Source: Aquilaria yunnanensis
Lineage: Eukaryota; Streptophyta; Magnoliopsida; Malvales; Thymelaeaceae
NCBI GenBank assembly: GCA_039654915.1
Contig: CM077599.1
Coordinates: 78,956,001-79,020,000 of the forward strand
Length of the DNA stretch: 64,000 nucleotides
Direction: 5' to 3'
Each line of letters begins with the position of its first letter. Position 1 is the stretch's first letter. Positions 34,506 to 46,221 of this stretch are shown here, piece after piece. Both the position numbers and the translations under genes were made by a program. The notes below the pieces were generated by a model. The model did no database searches. It saw only the letters and a list, made by a program, of their open reading frames with translations, and was not told the origin of the DNA.

Positions 34506-35645
34506 TCAAACAGGGGCAAAAGACTCTGCATAAATATGAGCATTGCGAGTCTTGCGACGAAAACAGTAGCTTGCCAAAGTTGTTTGCACAGGAAGTAAAT
34601 TTGGAGCCTTGGCATTATAGGTGTAAACTTTCCGACCACATGGTACTACAAAGAACAGTTCATCTTCTTCCCCCAGAAAAATGAATACGATATCATCATA
34701 ATCACGACGTCTAATAGTGCAAAACAAATGGTCGTGCCTAATAGAGTACTTCATTGAGAGACCTGAGAAGTCATGTTCCATCTCATAGACGATCCACCTA
34801 ACAGGATTGCAATCCAAATCAACTTTCAACATATACAGATGCCCTTGACATGCTCCAAAATATTCTACAGTATCCCTGCCCCTCAAAGGAATGGTTGCAG
34901 TTTCTCTCAAACAATTCTGGCTAAGATCAAAAGAATAGAGAGCTTCATTTTTATGTCCAAGCCAGTTCACTGCACCATTCCAAAATATGGGACGTCTTCT
35001 GAGACTATAGGGTACACATCTATCATCTGGAATCGTTGTAGAATGCTTCAACAACCCAGTTTGGGGTTCATAAACGTCAATCCGATGTAATTGATGGTAC
35101 CCAAACCTTTCCTTGACGTAATTGTTGCAAACAATTCTATATTTTTCCGGTGTGGAAGCATCAAAAGCCAGAACAAAGGAGCCAAGCAAGCAAAACATGT
35201 TTGGTACCCTAGCCACGTGTTTTGTGGCTGGATTGCAAACATAAAGCTTGCGTTGTCGATTATCAAAGTAGGTTCGATCTTCAAATGAACACAGCAACAA
35301 TCCATTGCAGGAGTCCAGAATTTCCAATCCTTTCGGGAATTCGCAAGGAGCCTTAGTACAACTCCTCACTCGATAACCCTTATCAAATCTTAAATATTTC
35401 GCATCTCTACTGGCCATGCCAGTTATGAAGAGACCTGTTGGGCTAGGGTAAGGGTTACGACGAGTATGTTCGAGACGAAACTGCGGATAAGAGATGAGAA
35501 CATACCATTGCCGGGAAACCCTCTTGAAATTGAGGAGAGATTTTACCGGGAGACGAATCAGAATCTCCCACAGCAAATCAGCAGAAGATGCTACTTCTTC
35601 AACCGCTGCCTTGCTAGGACGACCTCGCTTGGAATTATTCGCCAT
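34506..35645 (-). CDS. F-box protein with FBA domain, copy E (intact)
   Basis: 379 aa from the ATG at 35,645 (MANNSKRGRPSKAA). The same frame extends upstream to an ATG at 35,747, but that part matches untranslated sequence of the other copies. A basic N-terminus is followed by the F-box (~residues 20-60, LLWEILIRLPVKSLLNFKRV) and the FBA domain (~85-345) with LDSCNGLLLCSF, VCNPATKHVARVP, AFDASTPEKYRIVC, WNGAVNWLGH and FGACQGHLYMLK. It ends with YTYNAKAPNLLPVQTTLA and a short tail. By family it is an SCF ubiquitin-ligase substrate adaptor; target unknown. No disabling change is seen. Pseudogene D is its closest relative, and block X lies upstream within ~110 bases. Confidence 0.88.
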   Translation of the reverse strand: MANNSKRGRPSKAAVEEVASSADLLWEILIRLPVKSLLNFKRVSRQWYVLISYPQFRLEHTRRNPYPSPTGLFITGMASRDAKYLRFDKGYRVRSCTKAPCEFPKGLEILDSCNGLLLCSFEDRTYFDNRQRKLYVCNPATKHVARVPNMFCLLGSFVLAFDASTPEKYRIVCNNYVKERFGYHQLHRIDVYEPQTGLLKHSTTIPDDRCVPYSLRRRPIFWNGAVNWLGHKNEALYSFDLSQNCLRETATIPLRGRDTVEYFGACQGHLYMLKVDLDCNPVRWIVYEMEHDFSGLSMKYSIRHDHLFCTIRRRDYDDIVFIFLGEEDELFFVVPCGRKVYTYNAKAPNLLPVQTTLASYCFRRKTRNAHIYAESFAPV

Positions 35646-35756
35646 TTCCAAATCCCAACCTCGCAAGTTCTGAAATGCACCGTGTGCAAGTACACCGCGT
35701 TTCCTTTCCTGTTTGGTGCCGTTAGTGGAGGTGAGAAAAATCAGCACATATTAATA

Positions 35757-37130
35757 TGAATAAGTCAGTGCTTTTATTGAGGATAATTACAATTCCTTTT
35801 GTTTAAGTATTAAATATAGTAATTATCGACATGAGTATTTTCTCATTCTTTTTATATCGTGATTAACAATAAATGTTTTCTTCAAGTAAAAAAAATACAA
35901 TTGTGGATGACTTGAATGAAGATGAATCATATGTTATACGGTAATCATCCACTAAGAATTCAATTTAGTATTGAGAGAGTTTTTGTTAGACTTTAAGAAA
36001 AATTAGTTTAATTTTTTAAAATAGGAATTTATATTCGTACAATAGGATCTCATTTTCGTTTAATAGGAAACCAATTTTGTTCAATAGATATATAGTTTTA
36101 TACATCAAAATTTTCAACTTTGTATAACATGAAACCTAGTTCTGTACAATAGCTAACCAATTTCATATAATAGAATCTCAATTTTGTACGCAACATATCA
36201 ATTTTGTACCCTGGGAAGTTGACTGTGTCAGTGAAGTTTCTTCAAGCTCTATTTTTCCATTAAATTCAAATGTTAGATGTATCATCACATTTCATTGTTG
36301 TGTCTACACATCATGTCCCAAAAAAATTACTCAGTTTCTTATAAATAGTTTCTAACTTCATACAAATATTTCTTAGTGTCATATAATTTATTTCCAATTT
36401 CATATACTATTAAAACTCATATAGTAGGAATACAGTTTCATACATATATAAGCCGGGTTTCATACAATAGAAACTTAAATTCATATAATAGCAATTCAAT
36501 TTCTTACAATAACAACTTAGTATCCTACATCGGGTTTCACACTTTTAGAACTTCATGACTAAATAATATCAGCTCAGTTTCATACAATTCATTTACAATA
36601 ACAACTTAGGATCTTACATCGGGTTTCACGCTTTTAGAACTCCATGACTAAATACTATCAGCTCAGTTTCATACAATTCATTTACAATAACAACTTAGGA
36701 TCTTACATCGGGTTTCACACTTTTAGAACACCATTACTAAACCCTATTAGCTCAGTTTCATACAATTCATTTCCAGTTATATATGTGTGTGTATAGTTTT
36801 TTTATACAATAGCAACTATATTTCGTGCAATAGATTTCTAGTTTCGTACAACTGCAACTGACACCAGTTTTGTATAACAGCATCTTAGTTCCGTATAATA
36901 CTGATATAATTTCAAATAATAGGAAGCCAGTTTTGTCCTATAACATAATTTAATGCAATAGGAGCTAGTTGTACATAATAGTAACTCAGGTTCATAAAAT
37001 AGTAACTCAGTTATATATAAATAAAATAAATGTGAAAAGCAGCCAATGCTTGAATGCATGAATTCGGGAATGACTTAACTGGAAACATGTAATGCAAATG
37101 CAATGAGTTAAATGGCAGATCAAAATTCAT
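35757..37130. repeat. block X, copy 2: degenerate ~20-bp repeat upstream of F-box E
   Basis: Collinear with block X copy 1 but without the Mutator-like insertions, so it is the reference empty site for both. It consists largely of loose ~20-23-base phrases around TTTCATACAATAG.AACT. It could serve as upstream DNA of F-box E. No gene. Confidence 0.6.
36500..36770. repeat. 89-bp tandem triplication inside block X
   Basis: AACAACTTAG recurs at 36,511, 36,600 and 36,689, exactly 89 bases apart. Each unit includes CGGGTTTCAC and ATCAGCTCAGTTTCATAC. Block X copy 1 has a single unit (near 24,600), so the expansion happened after the units duplicated. Confidence 0.9.
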
Positions 37131-37534
37131 AAGGGTTAATTAGGACAGCTAAACAGAGTCTAGGGATAACCTGAGGGTTTGGACCAAAAAGCGGTTTGGA
37201 GATTCCGAAACTTGCCTGTTCGCGTCTTGACTTGCTGCCTCTCTTGATCTTCGGCGGACGGCGACGAATCGGAGGCAACGGTGGCTTGGGTCGGTAGAAA
37301 GAGCGGACAGAAAACCTGGGGAGCTGATTATGGAAGCGGTGGAGCTTCGGGCGGTGGGATCGCCGGAGAACGCGGAGGAGAACGGGGCTCTTGAATCCGC
37401 CTTGTCATCGTTGTGGAAGAATGACGATAATTGGGAGAGAATTAGTGAGATTATTCTCGGTTTTTGAGTTTGAGAAATTTGCAGGAGAGATGTTTTGGGG
37501 GAAGGTATGTATGGAAAGATTGGATCATCTGAAT
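37131..37534 (+). other. block Y, copy 3, interrupted by a hAT element
   Basis: The same GC-rich segment as 25,040-25,440. The small + strand frame (ATG 37,330, stop 37,465-37,467, 45 codons) is preserved with the same ends as copy 1. It is split at 37,535 by a hAT element and resumes at 38,238. Product not recognised. Confidence 0.4.
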
Positions 37535-38229
37535 TAGAGATGTCAATTTGAACCATACCCTGTGGATACCCGATCCTACCCTACCTGATGGGTAGGGTTT
37601 TTTTTTTCAATTAAACGGATTCGGGGCGGATCCGGATTTTTTTTGTAATAGAACCCGTTGGATGCGGGTTTAGCTAACAACCCGCCCCTAATCCGCCCCG
37701 CTATGTGCGTGTATGTATGTGTATATATATATATATATAAACGGCTGTATAGTGTACCCCACTGTGTGCGTGTATATATATATATATATTAAAAAATAAT
37801 AAAAATATTATATCCATTAAAAGTTAAAACCATTCCTAGTTTAATCGCAATTTACATTTTATTTATATTTGACTAGTTGGTATCAATGAGGATTGTATTA
37901 CTACAATTAATTGTTATTTGGACATAGTTATTTATTGTTTTTTGTTTTGTATGAACATATTTATTGTTGTTGTGTGAGAAGTTTATCGTAGTTTATATGT
38001 TAAATTTCTCTTAATCTCATATATATTTCTCTTAATTTCATATGTAATAATTTGGTGGGTTTGTGAGTCGAGAACCTGCATCCTACCCACCAATACAAGG
38101 GTAGGATACGAGTTTAAAAAACCCTACCCGATGCGGGTTGTGGGTAGGATTCGAGTTGTATGGATTGTATCATGGGGCGGGTTCTAGAATGGCACAACCC
38201 TACCCGAACCCTACCCGTTGACATCTCTA
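37535..38229. mobile_element. non-autonomous hAT element 1
   Basis: 695 bases with ends TAGAGATGTCAA...TTGACATCTCTA, flanked by the 8-base repeats ATCTGAAT (37,527-37,534) and ATCTAAAT (38,230-38,237), one mismatch. Empty sites are seen in block Y copies 1 and 2 (near 25,443 and 31,863). Subterminal sequence carries CCCTACCCG-type words on both sides, and the middle has two (TA)n/(TG)n runs near 37,720 and 37,775. No transposase. Confidence 0.85.
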
Positions 38230-38390
38230 ATCTAAATCTCTCTCACTAGAACGGGAAAGAGAAAGGAGACGTTTCTAACATCTGTCAGTGGTGTGTATAA
38301 AACATAGCACGGGCGGTGTCCAACTCCAGAAAAGGTCAAGCACAAAAACAAAGATATATTAAATGAGGGTTAAGATTGGTATATTACTTA

Positions 38391-38845
38391 AAGTAAACTA
38401 CAAAAGCCCCTTGAGGTTTGATCTAATCGACATTCTTTCTCTTTATTTTAAAAAATTTACACTTTACCCCATACTTTCTTGATAGTGTATGATAACAACT
38501 TTTGAAACTCTTAATTAAACTGTCTGATAACTATGTTTTAGTAATTTTAAGATTTTTGACATTTTTTTTGGAACTAAGCAATCTTTAAAAAATATTGATA
38601 TGCATTTACATAACGAAAAATGTATCTATAGAAAGGAAAAACTAATAATTTAAAATATATATTAACTATAAAAAAATATTTGAGAGACTGATATTGGTAA
38701 AAGATAACTATCGTACAGTTTAAATTACAATTTCAGAAGTTGTTATTGAATAGTATAAAAAAACCCAGGGCAAAGTGTAAGTTTTAAAAAATAAATAAGA
38801 CAAACTGTTGGTTACGGTAAACCTCAGAGGTAATTATAACTTTCC
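38391..38845. mobile_element. Mutator-like MITE with 9-bp TSD
   Basis: 455 bases between TATTACTTA repeats (38,382-38,390 and 38,846-38,854). The arms are imperfect inverted repeats sharing TGAGGTTT, AAAAATTTACACTTTACCCC and ACAACTTTTGAAAC. The empty site is visible at 25,884-25,895. It landed exactly at the left flank of element W copy 2. Confidence 0.75.
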
Positions 38846-39066
38846 TATTACTTAATTGGCCAAACTCTATTTTTCTCCATTGGATTAGAGTAACTCAGAG
38901 TTTTTAGTTCTTGAATTTTAGCATGGCGTAACTCAGTCCTTTAACTATAAAACGTGTGGCACTTTAACTATAAAATCCTTCAACTATAAAATGTAGGGCA
39001 CTTTAACCCTTTTACTCATTGACTATGTCAACTTGCCGTTACTCCATTAGATTTTTAACGATTCAG

Positions 39067-39924
39067 TAGGGGTAAAAAAGGGTAGGTTTTTTTCGGGTAG
39101 CTCAAAAGATCAGGTTTGAGCTCGAGTTGAGGCATTTCGAGCTCGAGTCGGAAATTTGGCTCCAGCAATATTTGAGCTTGAGCTTGAGCTTTTAGAAGCC
39201 CCGACCCTAAAGCTCATAGGCCTAACAGGCCTTATCTTTTATCTTTCCCATCACAGCCCTAATTCCTTCACACTTACACGCAGCCCCCTTCCCCCCTCTG
39301 GCTTACGGCCTCACCTTGCTCAACTAACGCTGCGTCACTGCCACCCACCTAGTCGGCCTCACCTTGCTCGATTAATGCTACCACCCACCAAAGAGTGAAG
39401 CCACGATGACGACGATAGCCTAGGAGCCAAGGGTCGATGACAATCATTAGATTCGTCATCGTGATAGGCCCACCTACAAGCCAGCCTGTGCATCAGACGC
39501 TAAAGACACAAATCGATGCCAGCTATGGACATCTTCCTAAGCCCTGAAATCGATGCGTTAGTTGGGAGAGGCTGCGGTGGCTCCTCAATCAACGTCTGGA
39601 GGAAGATGATGGCTCGTTTATAACATTTACAAAATTAGGGTAAACTGGCAAAGGATTAGAAAGTCTAGGATATATTTTGTTATTTTCTCTTCTCTAGTAA
39701 AAAATTATAGATTTAGTCACTATCTTTTATCTAGGCTGCAAGTATGCCAATAAAGTTTTATATGTGTCATTCAAGCCCAACAGGCTTTTGAGCCGAGCTC
39801 GAGCTCAAGCCTAAAAAAATTGGGCTTGAGCAATTCGAGCTCGGGCCCGGGTAGTACCGAACAACAAAGAAGCCGGGCTAGAGCTCAGTGGGCTCAAGCT
39901 CTGCCTGGCCCATTTTCAGCCTTA
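39067..39924. mobile_element. non-autonomous hAT element 2
   Basis: 858 bases flanked by CGATTCAG (39,059-39,066 and 39,925-39,932). The left end TAGGGGTAAAAAAGGG pairs with a right end reading TAAGGCTGAAAATGGG in reverse, the usual plant hAT end type. Subterminal GAGCTCGAG and GGGCTTGAG words recur on both sides. No transposase frame. W copy 1 (near 25,999) shows the site without it. Confidence 0.85.
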
Positions 39925-42887
39925 CGATTCAGTCTCTTGATTGTAACAATTAAAGTTTTAGTTGCTAAATCACAAAAATATGTAACTTTGAGTCCTTAAT
40001 GATAATTCAACACAAACTTAATTAAAGTTTCAAAATTATGAAGAATATTGGAAAAAAAATTTACTGAAAAAGAGAAAAATTAAATAACGCTACAAAATAA
40101 AATAAAAACTGCTACAAGTATTAGAATCAATTTATAAAAAAATTAACCAATTAGAAAATTAATTTTATTTTCTTTGGAATCAATTACAAAATTTCAAAAG
40201 GAAAACAAAAAAGAATCAGACTAACATCTCCATCTCTGCCTTCCTGCCGGCTCTGCTCCTTGGAGGCCGCTCACCATTTCCACTGTCGCATTTGGACCCA
40301 TGGCTAGCAACAAACCCAAATGATTCCCCTCAAATTGGACCAAATCAAATAATCCGGACACAGCGAGGAGACAAAGCGAGGGGTGGTGGACCAGGCAAAG
40401 GCCGCCATGAGCCAGGAACGAAGTGTAGAGCAGCAAGGGCAGTGGGTTGAGTAGGGGACACAGCAGGATGACGAGGGGACATGGCTGGACGGGTCGCAAA
40501 GGCGGGTGGAAGGCGAGATTGGAAGGTGGAGATGGGGTAGAGGCAAGTGGCGACATCGACTCTTCGTCCTGGCTCTTCGATTTCAGACCCTTGTCTTCGA
40601 TTTCGCCGTTTGCCACCCCGTCGAGGCTCTTCGTCATTCACCCACCTCATCATTCACTCGGATTCAAACAAGCCTTCATTTGGATTTTTGTTAGATTTAT
40701 TCATTTGGACTGAATTTGGATTTTTTTTGGATTGATTTATTGATCTTTCATTTGGAGCGGAGACGAAGCGTTAGAAGAGAAGAGCGGAACAACGGCGGTG
40801 GCGGCATGGTGGTATTTTGGGTTATGGGAGAGGGTCGTGAAAAAATAGGGACTGAGCTTAGATTGGTAAAGTAGAGGGTATGAAAGAGACAAATTAAGAA
40901 GTTTGGTCACTAAAAATATAATTTTATTGATTAGTCAACTAATAGATTTATGGTCATAGGGGCAAAGTACTGAATGGTTCATGGTTAAGGGTCTGTTTGT
41001 AAACGAGGGAGAGCGTGGAAGGGGGAGGACGCGCCCCTTCCTTTGCGCGTTTGGGTGAGAGGAAATAGGAGGGAGAGGTTGAGAAGGGGTGAGACTCTTC
41101 CCCCCTTATCCCCTTTATTAACGTAACAGGCAATCCCTCCAAATCGAGGGGAATCGGAGGGGAGGAAGAGACCGAATCTGTCAAGTGTTTTTGGTTCTCA
41201 AAATTGCCCTCTTACACTATTATAAATCTGAGCTAACGCATCTAGCCGAATCATGCATTCAAGAGCAATCTCGTTCATCAATAGTGAGAAGCGGCGGCCA
41301 CGACGGCGGCGACAGCGGCGTGCACCATTCTCCAGGTCTAAGCTATAATTATTGTTTCTATTTCATCTGATTCACTGTGATTCTCAGTTTCTGGTTCTCT
41401 GTTTTTTTGGCTTTGATTTGTTGCTCTGTTGATTCCGTTTTGTTGTATCTTCTTTTCTCTGCTCTGTTGATTTTGATTCCGGAAAATATGGGTATTGGGA
41501 GGAGTTACGATGTCAGGTCGGGCGGCGTAGAAACGGCTAAGGAGTCTGTCGTGAATCCGTTCGACTAAGGAGTCTCCTCCCTCCTCTCCCTACTCTCCCT
41601 TCTTTCTGCCTTCCTCGGCTCTCCGGCTAAGGAGTCTGATGGTGGCAATTTCCTCGTGATCCCGTCCGTCGCGATTCCATCTGACACTTTCGATTTCATC
41701 TGTCGTGAATCCATTCGACGCTCTTAATTCCGTCACGATTCCGTCTGTGCACTGTCGTCCTCCTCGCCACCACGATTCGACTGGGAAGCTCAATTCGCCT
41801 GGCAAACGAATCGGAAAACAAATCACCTGGGAAATGAATCGTCTCTCTCTTTCTCTCCACCGTCGACTTCTCCCAGGAGCCACCTTTCTCCGTTTCAAAT
41901 CCATTCAAATCCAGAAATTCTTTTTTCGATCTCGATTGGAGAAGACAACAGTTCGTGGTCGTCATTCTCCAATGTCCACCATGACAGAGGAGCAACGAAG
42001 TGAATAACCTTCCACCGTCGGCTGGAATGCATCTGGCGCGATGCTTCATTCAACGCCATTTTGAAGTTCCAACTTGTTTGTTTCTTGATCGGCTCGAATT
42101 TGAGAAGACGGTGCCATCAATTAACTGGTAACAACCTACAGCAAGATTTCCCATTTTCATGCTTCAGCCGGCTCTCTCTTGTCTCGCCTGTTTCAACTTT
42201 ACTGCTTCTTTCCGTCCTCTTTTCATTCAAGAATGTACTTTCAAATTTGATTGCTCAAAGGTGAGTCTGAGGCAGTACACAGGGGCAAGTTAACGGCAGT
42301 GTGAAGTCCAACTCAGCTTTGCTGTTCGTCACGCAGCAGGTATCAAATAGAGGACTAACAGGAGTCACGTTTCTAAAGTTTTAAGACTTCAATGGAATGT
42401 ACTTGAAGTTTTATGCAACTCTTCACGAAAAAAAAATTATATACTAATGATTCTTGTTGTAATTATATTATTCTGGAAAGTGTGAGTTTGCTCGCTTTAT
42501 ATATTAATGCTACTTGTGGTGATATCAACTTTAAAAAGAAAATGTTTTCTTCCTTTAATTTTTCTAACACTGTTTTTTATTTGTGAATGTTTAGGTTGTC
42601 ATTTTTGAACTTATTTTTGGGGTTTGCTAAAAAAGGATACAAGCAAAAAAGGTATTTACTATTAATTTTAATCTTACTTATGGATGTATGTAATTAAGTT
42701 TTGTTTTGTATGCATGTGTGGTCTCTTTTTTGACTTTTTTTTTTTGCTTATGATACGTCATAGTTAGTTAAATGAAAACAAAAATCTAAAATTATATTGG
42801 AAAGTGCTCATTGATAAAGTCATATATATGTCTTTGAGGTTATGTTTACTTTTGTATGCATGTTACTAATTGTATTTTATTATTTAG

Positions 42888-44268
42888 ATGGACAATGAGG
42901 GAAAAGATACAATCTTTGCAATATTTTGGTGGATGCACACTCGCCGAATAGGAATGTCATATTTGTTAATGATTGTTGTTTATTGGTATTTCTCTAAGAA
43001 ACGAAAACATAGGTTATCAATAGGTAATAATAGAATTAACTTTGAAAGAAGAGAGAGAATTAGAGCTCAAGTTATGCATGACATATTAGGACCGACAGGT
43101 CGTGATATAGTTAGAATGAGCCCTACGGCTTTTATACAATTATGTGAATTACTCAAAATGGAGGGTGGTCTTCGACCAACACGGCGTGCTAGTGTTGAAG
43201 AACAAGTTGCTAAGTCCTTATACATTTTGACCCATCATGCCAAAAATCGTGCGGTTAACTTTTGGTTCAAGCGTTCTGGAGAAACAACAAGCCGTCACTT
43301 TCATCGGGTTTTAAAAGCTATTATAGAGTTAGAGGAAAGATTCATCAAGCAGCCTAATGGATCTGTAACCCCACCAGAGATTGAGCAGAACAGTAAATTC
43401 TTCCCATATTTTAAGGTAAAATATGTTAAGATTGCAGTAGTCATAACATGTTTATAACTAACGGTTGGCTGACATATAACCTTCTTGACTATAACATAAT
43501 AGGATTGCATAGGGGCGATTGATGGCACACATATTCGAGCTAAAGTGCCTACTCGAGTTGCTCCACGATACCGTGGAAGAAAAGACTACCCAACAATGAA
43601 CGTACTATGTGCTTGTTCGTTTGATTTGAAGTTCACTTACGTTCTCTCTGGGTGGGAGGGTACTGCATCTGACTCACGAATTCTGAAAGATGCACTATCT
43701 AGAGAAGATAAACTTGAGGTTCCGGAAGGTAACATATTTACAAATATTAAACTGTTAATTATTTAATTATTTATTATTTCCAATATTTCAATTTATAATA
43801 GGGTTTTATTTTATTTTAGGAAAATATTATATTGCGGATGCTGGGTTCGGGCTGAAAGCTGAATTTATCACACCTTACAGAGGTGTCCGATATCATTTGA
43901 ATGAGTTCTCGAGTAATCCGCCGAGAACCATACGAGAGTTATTTAACCATCGTCATGCATCTTTACGAAATGCAGTTGAACGAGCTTTTGGGCTATTAAA
44001 AAAAAGATTTCCCATCATATCAAGTGCCAATGAACCAACATATGAGGTTAAAACACATAAGTTAATTGTTTTAGCATGTTGTATCTTGCATAATTATTTG
44101 TTGGGTATTGATCCAGATGAGAGCCTTTTAGCAGAGGTTGACGAACGAATTAGGAATCGACGTCACCGTCGTTGTCCTACAACAGATGAAGATGACGAAC
44201 ATAGGGGAGAGTTGGTCAGAGATTCTTTAGCTGGTGCTATGTGGATTGATTATAGTCGTCGTACCTAA
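42888..44268 (+). CDS. PIF/Harbinger DDE transposase
   Basis: Exons 42,888-43,415, 43,503-43,728 and 43,820-44,268 (GT/AG introns) join to 1203 nt, 400 aa, without stops. A further intron acceptor (TTATTTAG) abuts the ATG, so the leader is probably spliced. An N-terminal hydrophobic patch (SYLLMIVVYWYF) is followed by a helical region with HHAKNRAV.FWFKRSGET. The catalytic DDE core has Asp183 in GAIDGTH, Asp258 in YIADAGF and Glu305 in NAVERAFG, in normal family order. By family it is a nuclear enzyme cutting the element at TWA sites together with the Myb-like partner encoded ~190 bases downstream. All three acidic residues are present and it looks intact. Confidence 0.88.
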
Positions 44269-44454
44269 ACTGTTTAGCATTAGATTTGATTTGTGAGATT
44301 GATTTCTATGACTACGTTGTCGAATAAAGTCCAGAATTGCTTGCCATCATATGAAAATTTATTTATTGTTTAAAATTGCTTGAAGTTCTTTAATATTATC
44401 ACATAGATTAATTTAATAAATTTTGTAATTAATTGGTTTGATCATGTCACTAGA

Positions 44455-45471
44455 ATGGAGGGAGGAAGTTCAAGTGGTGCTGAAAATTATGGCAGAAGAA
44501 ATACAGTGGTGTGGACACCTTTGATGGATGAAGCTTTATTGGATGCATTAATGCTGCAACAGGAGAAAGGCTTCAAGCAGAATGGGAGTTTTATCTCACA
44601 AGCGTATGACAATATTGTCATAGAACTGAAAGAAAAAATTGGAGACGATATAACTAAGGACAAGGTCAAAAATAGGTGGAAGACCTTGAAAAGTAATTTT
44701 GCGAAGTGCTATGATTTTTGGAGGAATGGTATGAGTGGATTTGCTTGGAATCCTACCACTAAGCTTTGGAGTGCTGAACCTGAAGTTTGGGAGAGTCTAA
44801 TCAAGGTTAGCATCTTCTAGTAACAAATACCAAAAAATTATTTTTAATTTATTATTTTTTTATATGAGATATGTTTATATTTTTTTGTTTGTTTTTTGTT
44901 TTCTCAGGATAAGCCTGCAGCTCGTGAATGGATGACAAAACCTATTCCCCATTATGATAAGATGCTGATATTGTATGGAAATGATAGAGCTACGGGTGAT
45001 GAAAGTGGAACTGCGAAAGAAGTAAGGCGCCGTCAAGCTTTTGAGCAGATGGAGACTATTGATGAGATTGATCATCTTGTCTCAGAAAATGAAGTGAATT
45101 TGGAAAGTTGTGATCCGTCTGATGATGCAGAACAACATTTCTCTGAGGCACGAGCTCGTAAAACTAAGAAGGCCAAGGGAGCAAAGAATGATAACGATGA
45201 TGGGATATTAATTAAAGAAGCAATTGATAATGTTGCTCAAGTGATGGAACGAGGAAATCTAGTACTTGAGAAGGTGATGCAACGACTTCCAATTCCTGAA
45301 GAACAACTGTGGACTCTTTTGGAAGAAATATCGCTTGAGCCGCACGTGCTAACTGACGCATATGTTCACTTAATTGCACATCCCGAGAAAATACGAGCTT
45401 TGTTAGGATGTCCTCAACATAGGCGGAAGGACATTGTCATGCGATTAGTCTTCGGACATTTTGGTCCATGA
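44455..45471 (+). CDS. PIF/Harbinger Myb/SANT-like accessory protein
   Basis: Exons 44,455-44,805 and 44,908-45,471 (donor AAG|GTTAGC, acceptor CTCAG|GAT) give 915 nt, 304 aa. Residues ~18-115 form a Myb/SANT-like DNA-binding domain: VVWTPLMDEALLDALMLQQE then KNRWKTLKSNFAKCYDF and GFAWNPTTKLW. The middle is acidic then lysine-rich (ARKTKKAKGAKN), a possible nuclear localisation signal. The C-terminal part (VLEKVMQRLP, ALLGCPQHRRKDIVMRLVFG) is typical of the second protein of plant PIF elements. By family it binds element DNA and brings the transposase into the nucleus. Same strand as the transposase; no disabling changes. Confidence 0.85.
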
Positions 45472-46221
45472 TATTCCTAAATGGTTTATTTCGTAGTTAG
45501 ATGGAATAAGTTAGAACACTTTTATTATTACATGGATTCAACATATGAAATTATGTTGGTTATGTTTTTCAATAAGTTCGTACTTATATTGTACTTAGGA
45601 GAATAATTATGAAAAGTTCCCACACTTTACAAACTTTGACTTATTTTTTTAGTTCAACAATTTTGCTTCACAAAAATGTTTTACTTTTCTTTTTATTGGA
45701 TAAATATGTTCTTCAAATCAACCAATTTTATTGGATCTATATATGGAAATTTTGTTAGTACAAGCAATTTATCACATTATTAAGAAAGAAGAATAAAATG
45801 AATTTACAAGCTAAGTAAAGGGTAAAATTGTAATAATATTTAAATTCTTTCACTCCCCCTCCTTTAATGAATGTATCCAAACAAGGAGGGGTAAACTTCC
45901 CTTTCTTCCCCTTACTAAGTCTATCCAAACAAGGGTAAGGTCATGACACCTTCCCCTTCCCTCCCCTTCCCTCCCCTTCCCTTAATGATAATATCCAAAC
46001 AAAGCCTAAGGGACTGAGTTGGACTACGCCAAATCTAAGAGCATCCATGAGTGAGTTGGCAAAGTCGGAGATAGTAAAGTGGATTTTGGACTACTCAATT
46101 TAATCAATAAAAGATTACATTTATTGTGATTTCACTAAACTATAAGTTTTATCTACTCAATAATTATTTTGGAATAGAGGAAAAAATATGGTTAATCCTA
46201 AAACTTTGATCATTTTTCTAT

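Larger units (their letters stand above)
40989..46006 (+). mobile_element. PIF/Harbinger element with both genes
   Basis: 5,018 bases. The ends GGGTCTGTTTG and (in reverse) GGCTTTGTTTG match at 9 of 11 positions and are flanked by TAA (40,986-40,988 and 46,007-46,009), the 3-base TSD typical of this superfamily. W copy 1 (~27,070) lacks it. Near the right end the phrase TATCCAAACAA occurs three times (about 45,867, 45,913, 45,991), likely transposase-binding subterminal repeats. 41,000-42,880 is an untranslated leader region with GC-rich first-exon-like sequence. It carries a DDE transposase gene and a Myb/SANT-like gene, both with open spliced frames. Confidence 0.88.
38858..46090. mobile_element. 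element W, copy 2, hosting a hAT and a PIF element
   Basis: Collinear with W copy 1 (25,896-27,142) once the two nested insertions (39,067-39,924 and 40,989-46,006) are set aside. Flanks TTACTTAATT (38,848-38,857) and CTACTCAATT (46,091-46,100) match those of copy 1. The shared GC-rich middle is at 40,220-40,820, open on the reverse strand for 138 codons (product unknown). The ends contain the inverted words AACTCAGTCC..TTAAC. Mutator-like assignment is inferred from TSD length only. Confidence 0.5.

Noticed and set aside
35646..35747. Longer start for F-box E at 35,747
   Set aside because: The extra 34 residues correspond to upstream DNA in other copies that lacks a conserved frame; all copies align from MAxN.
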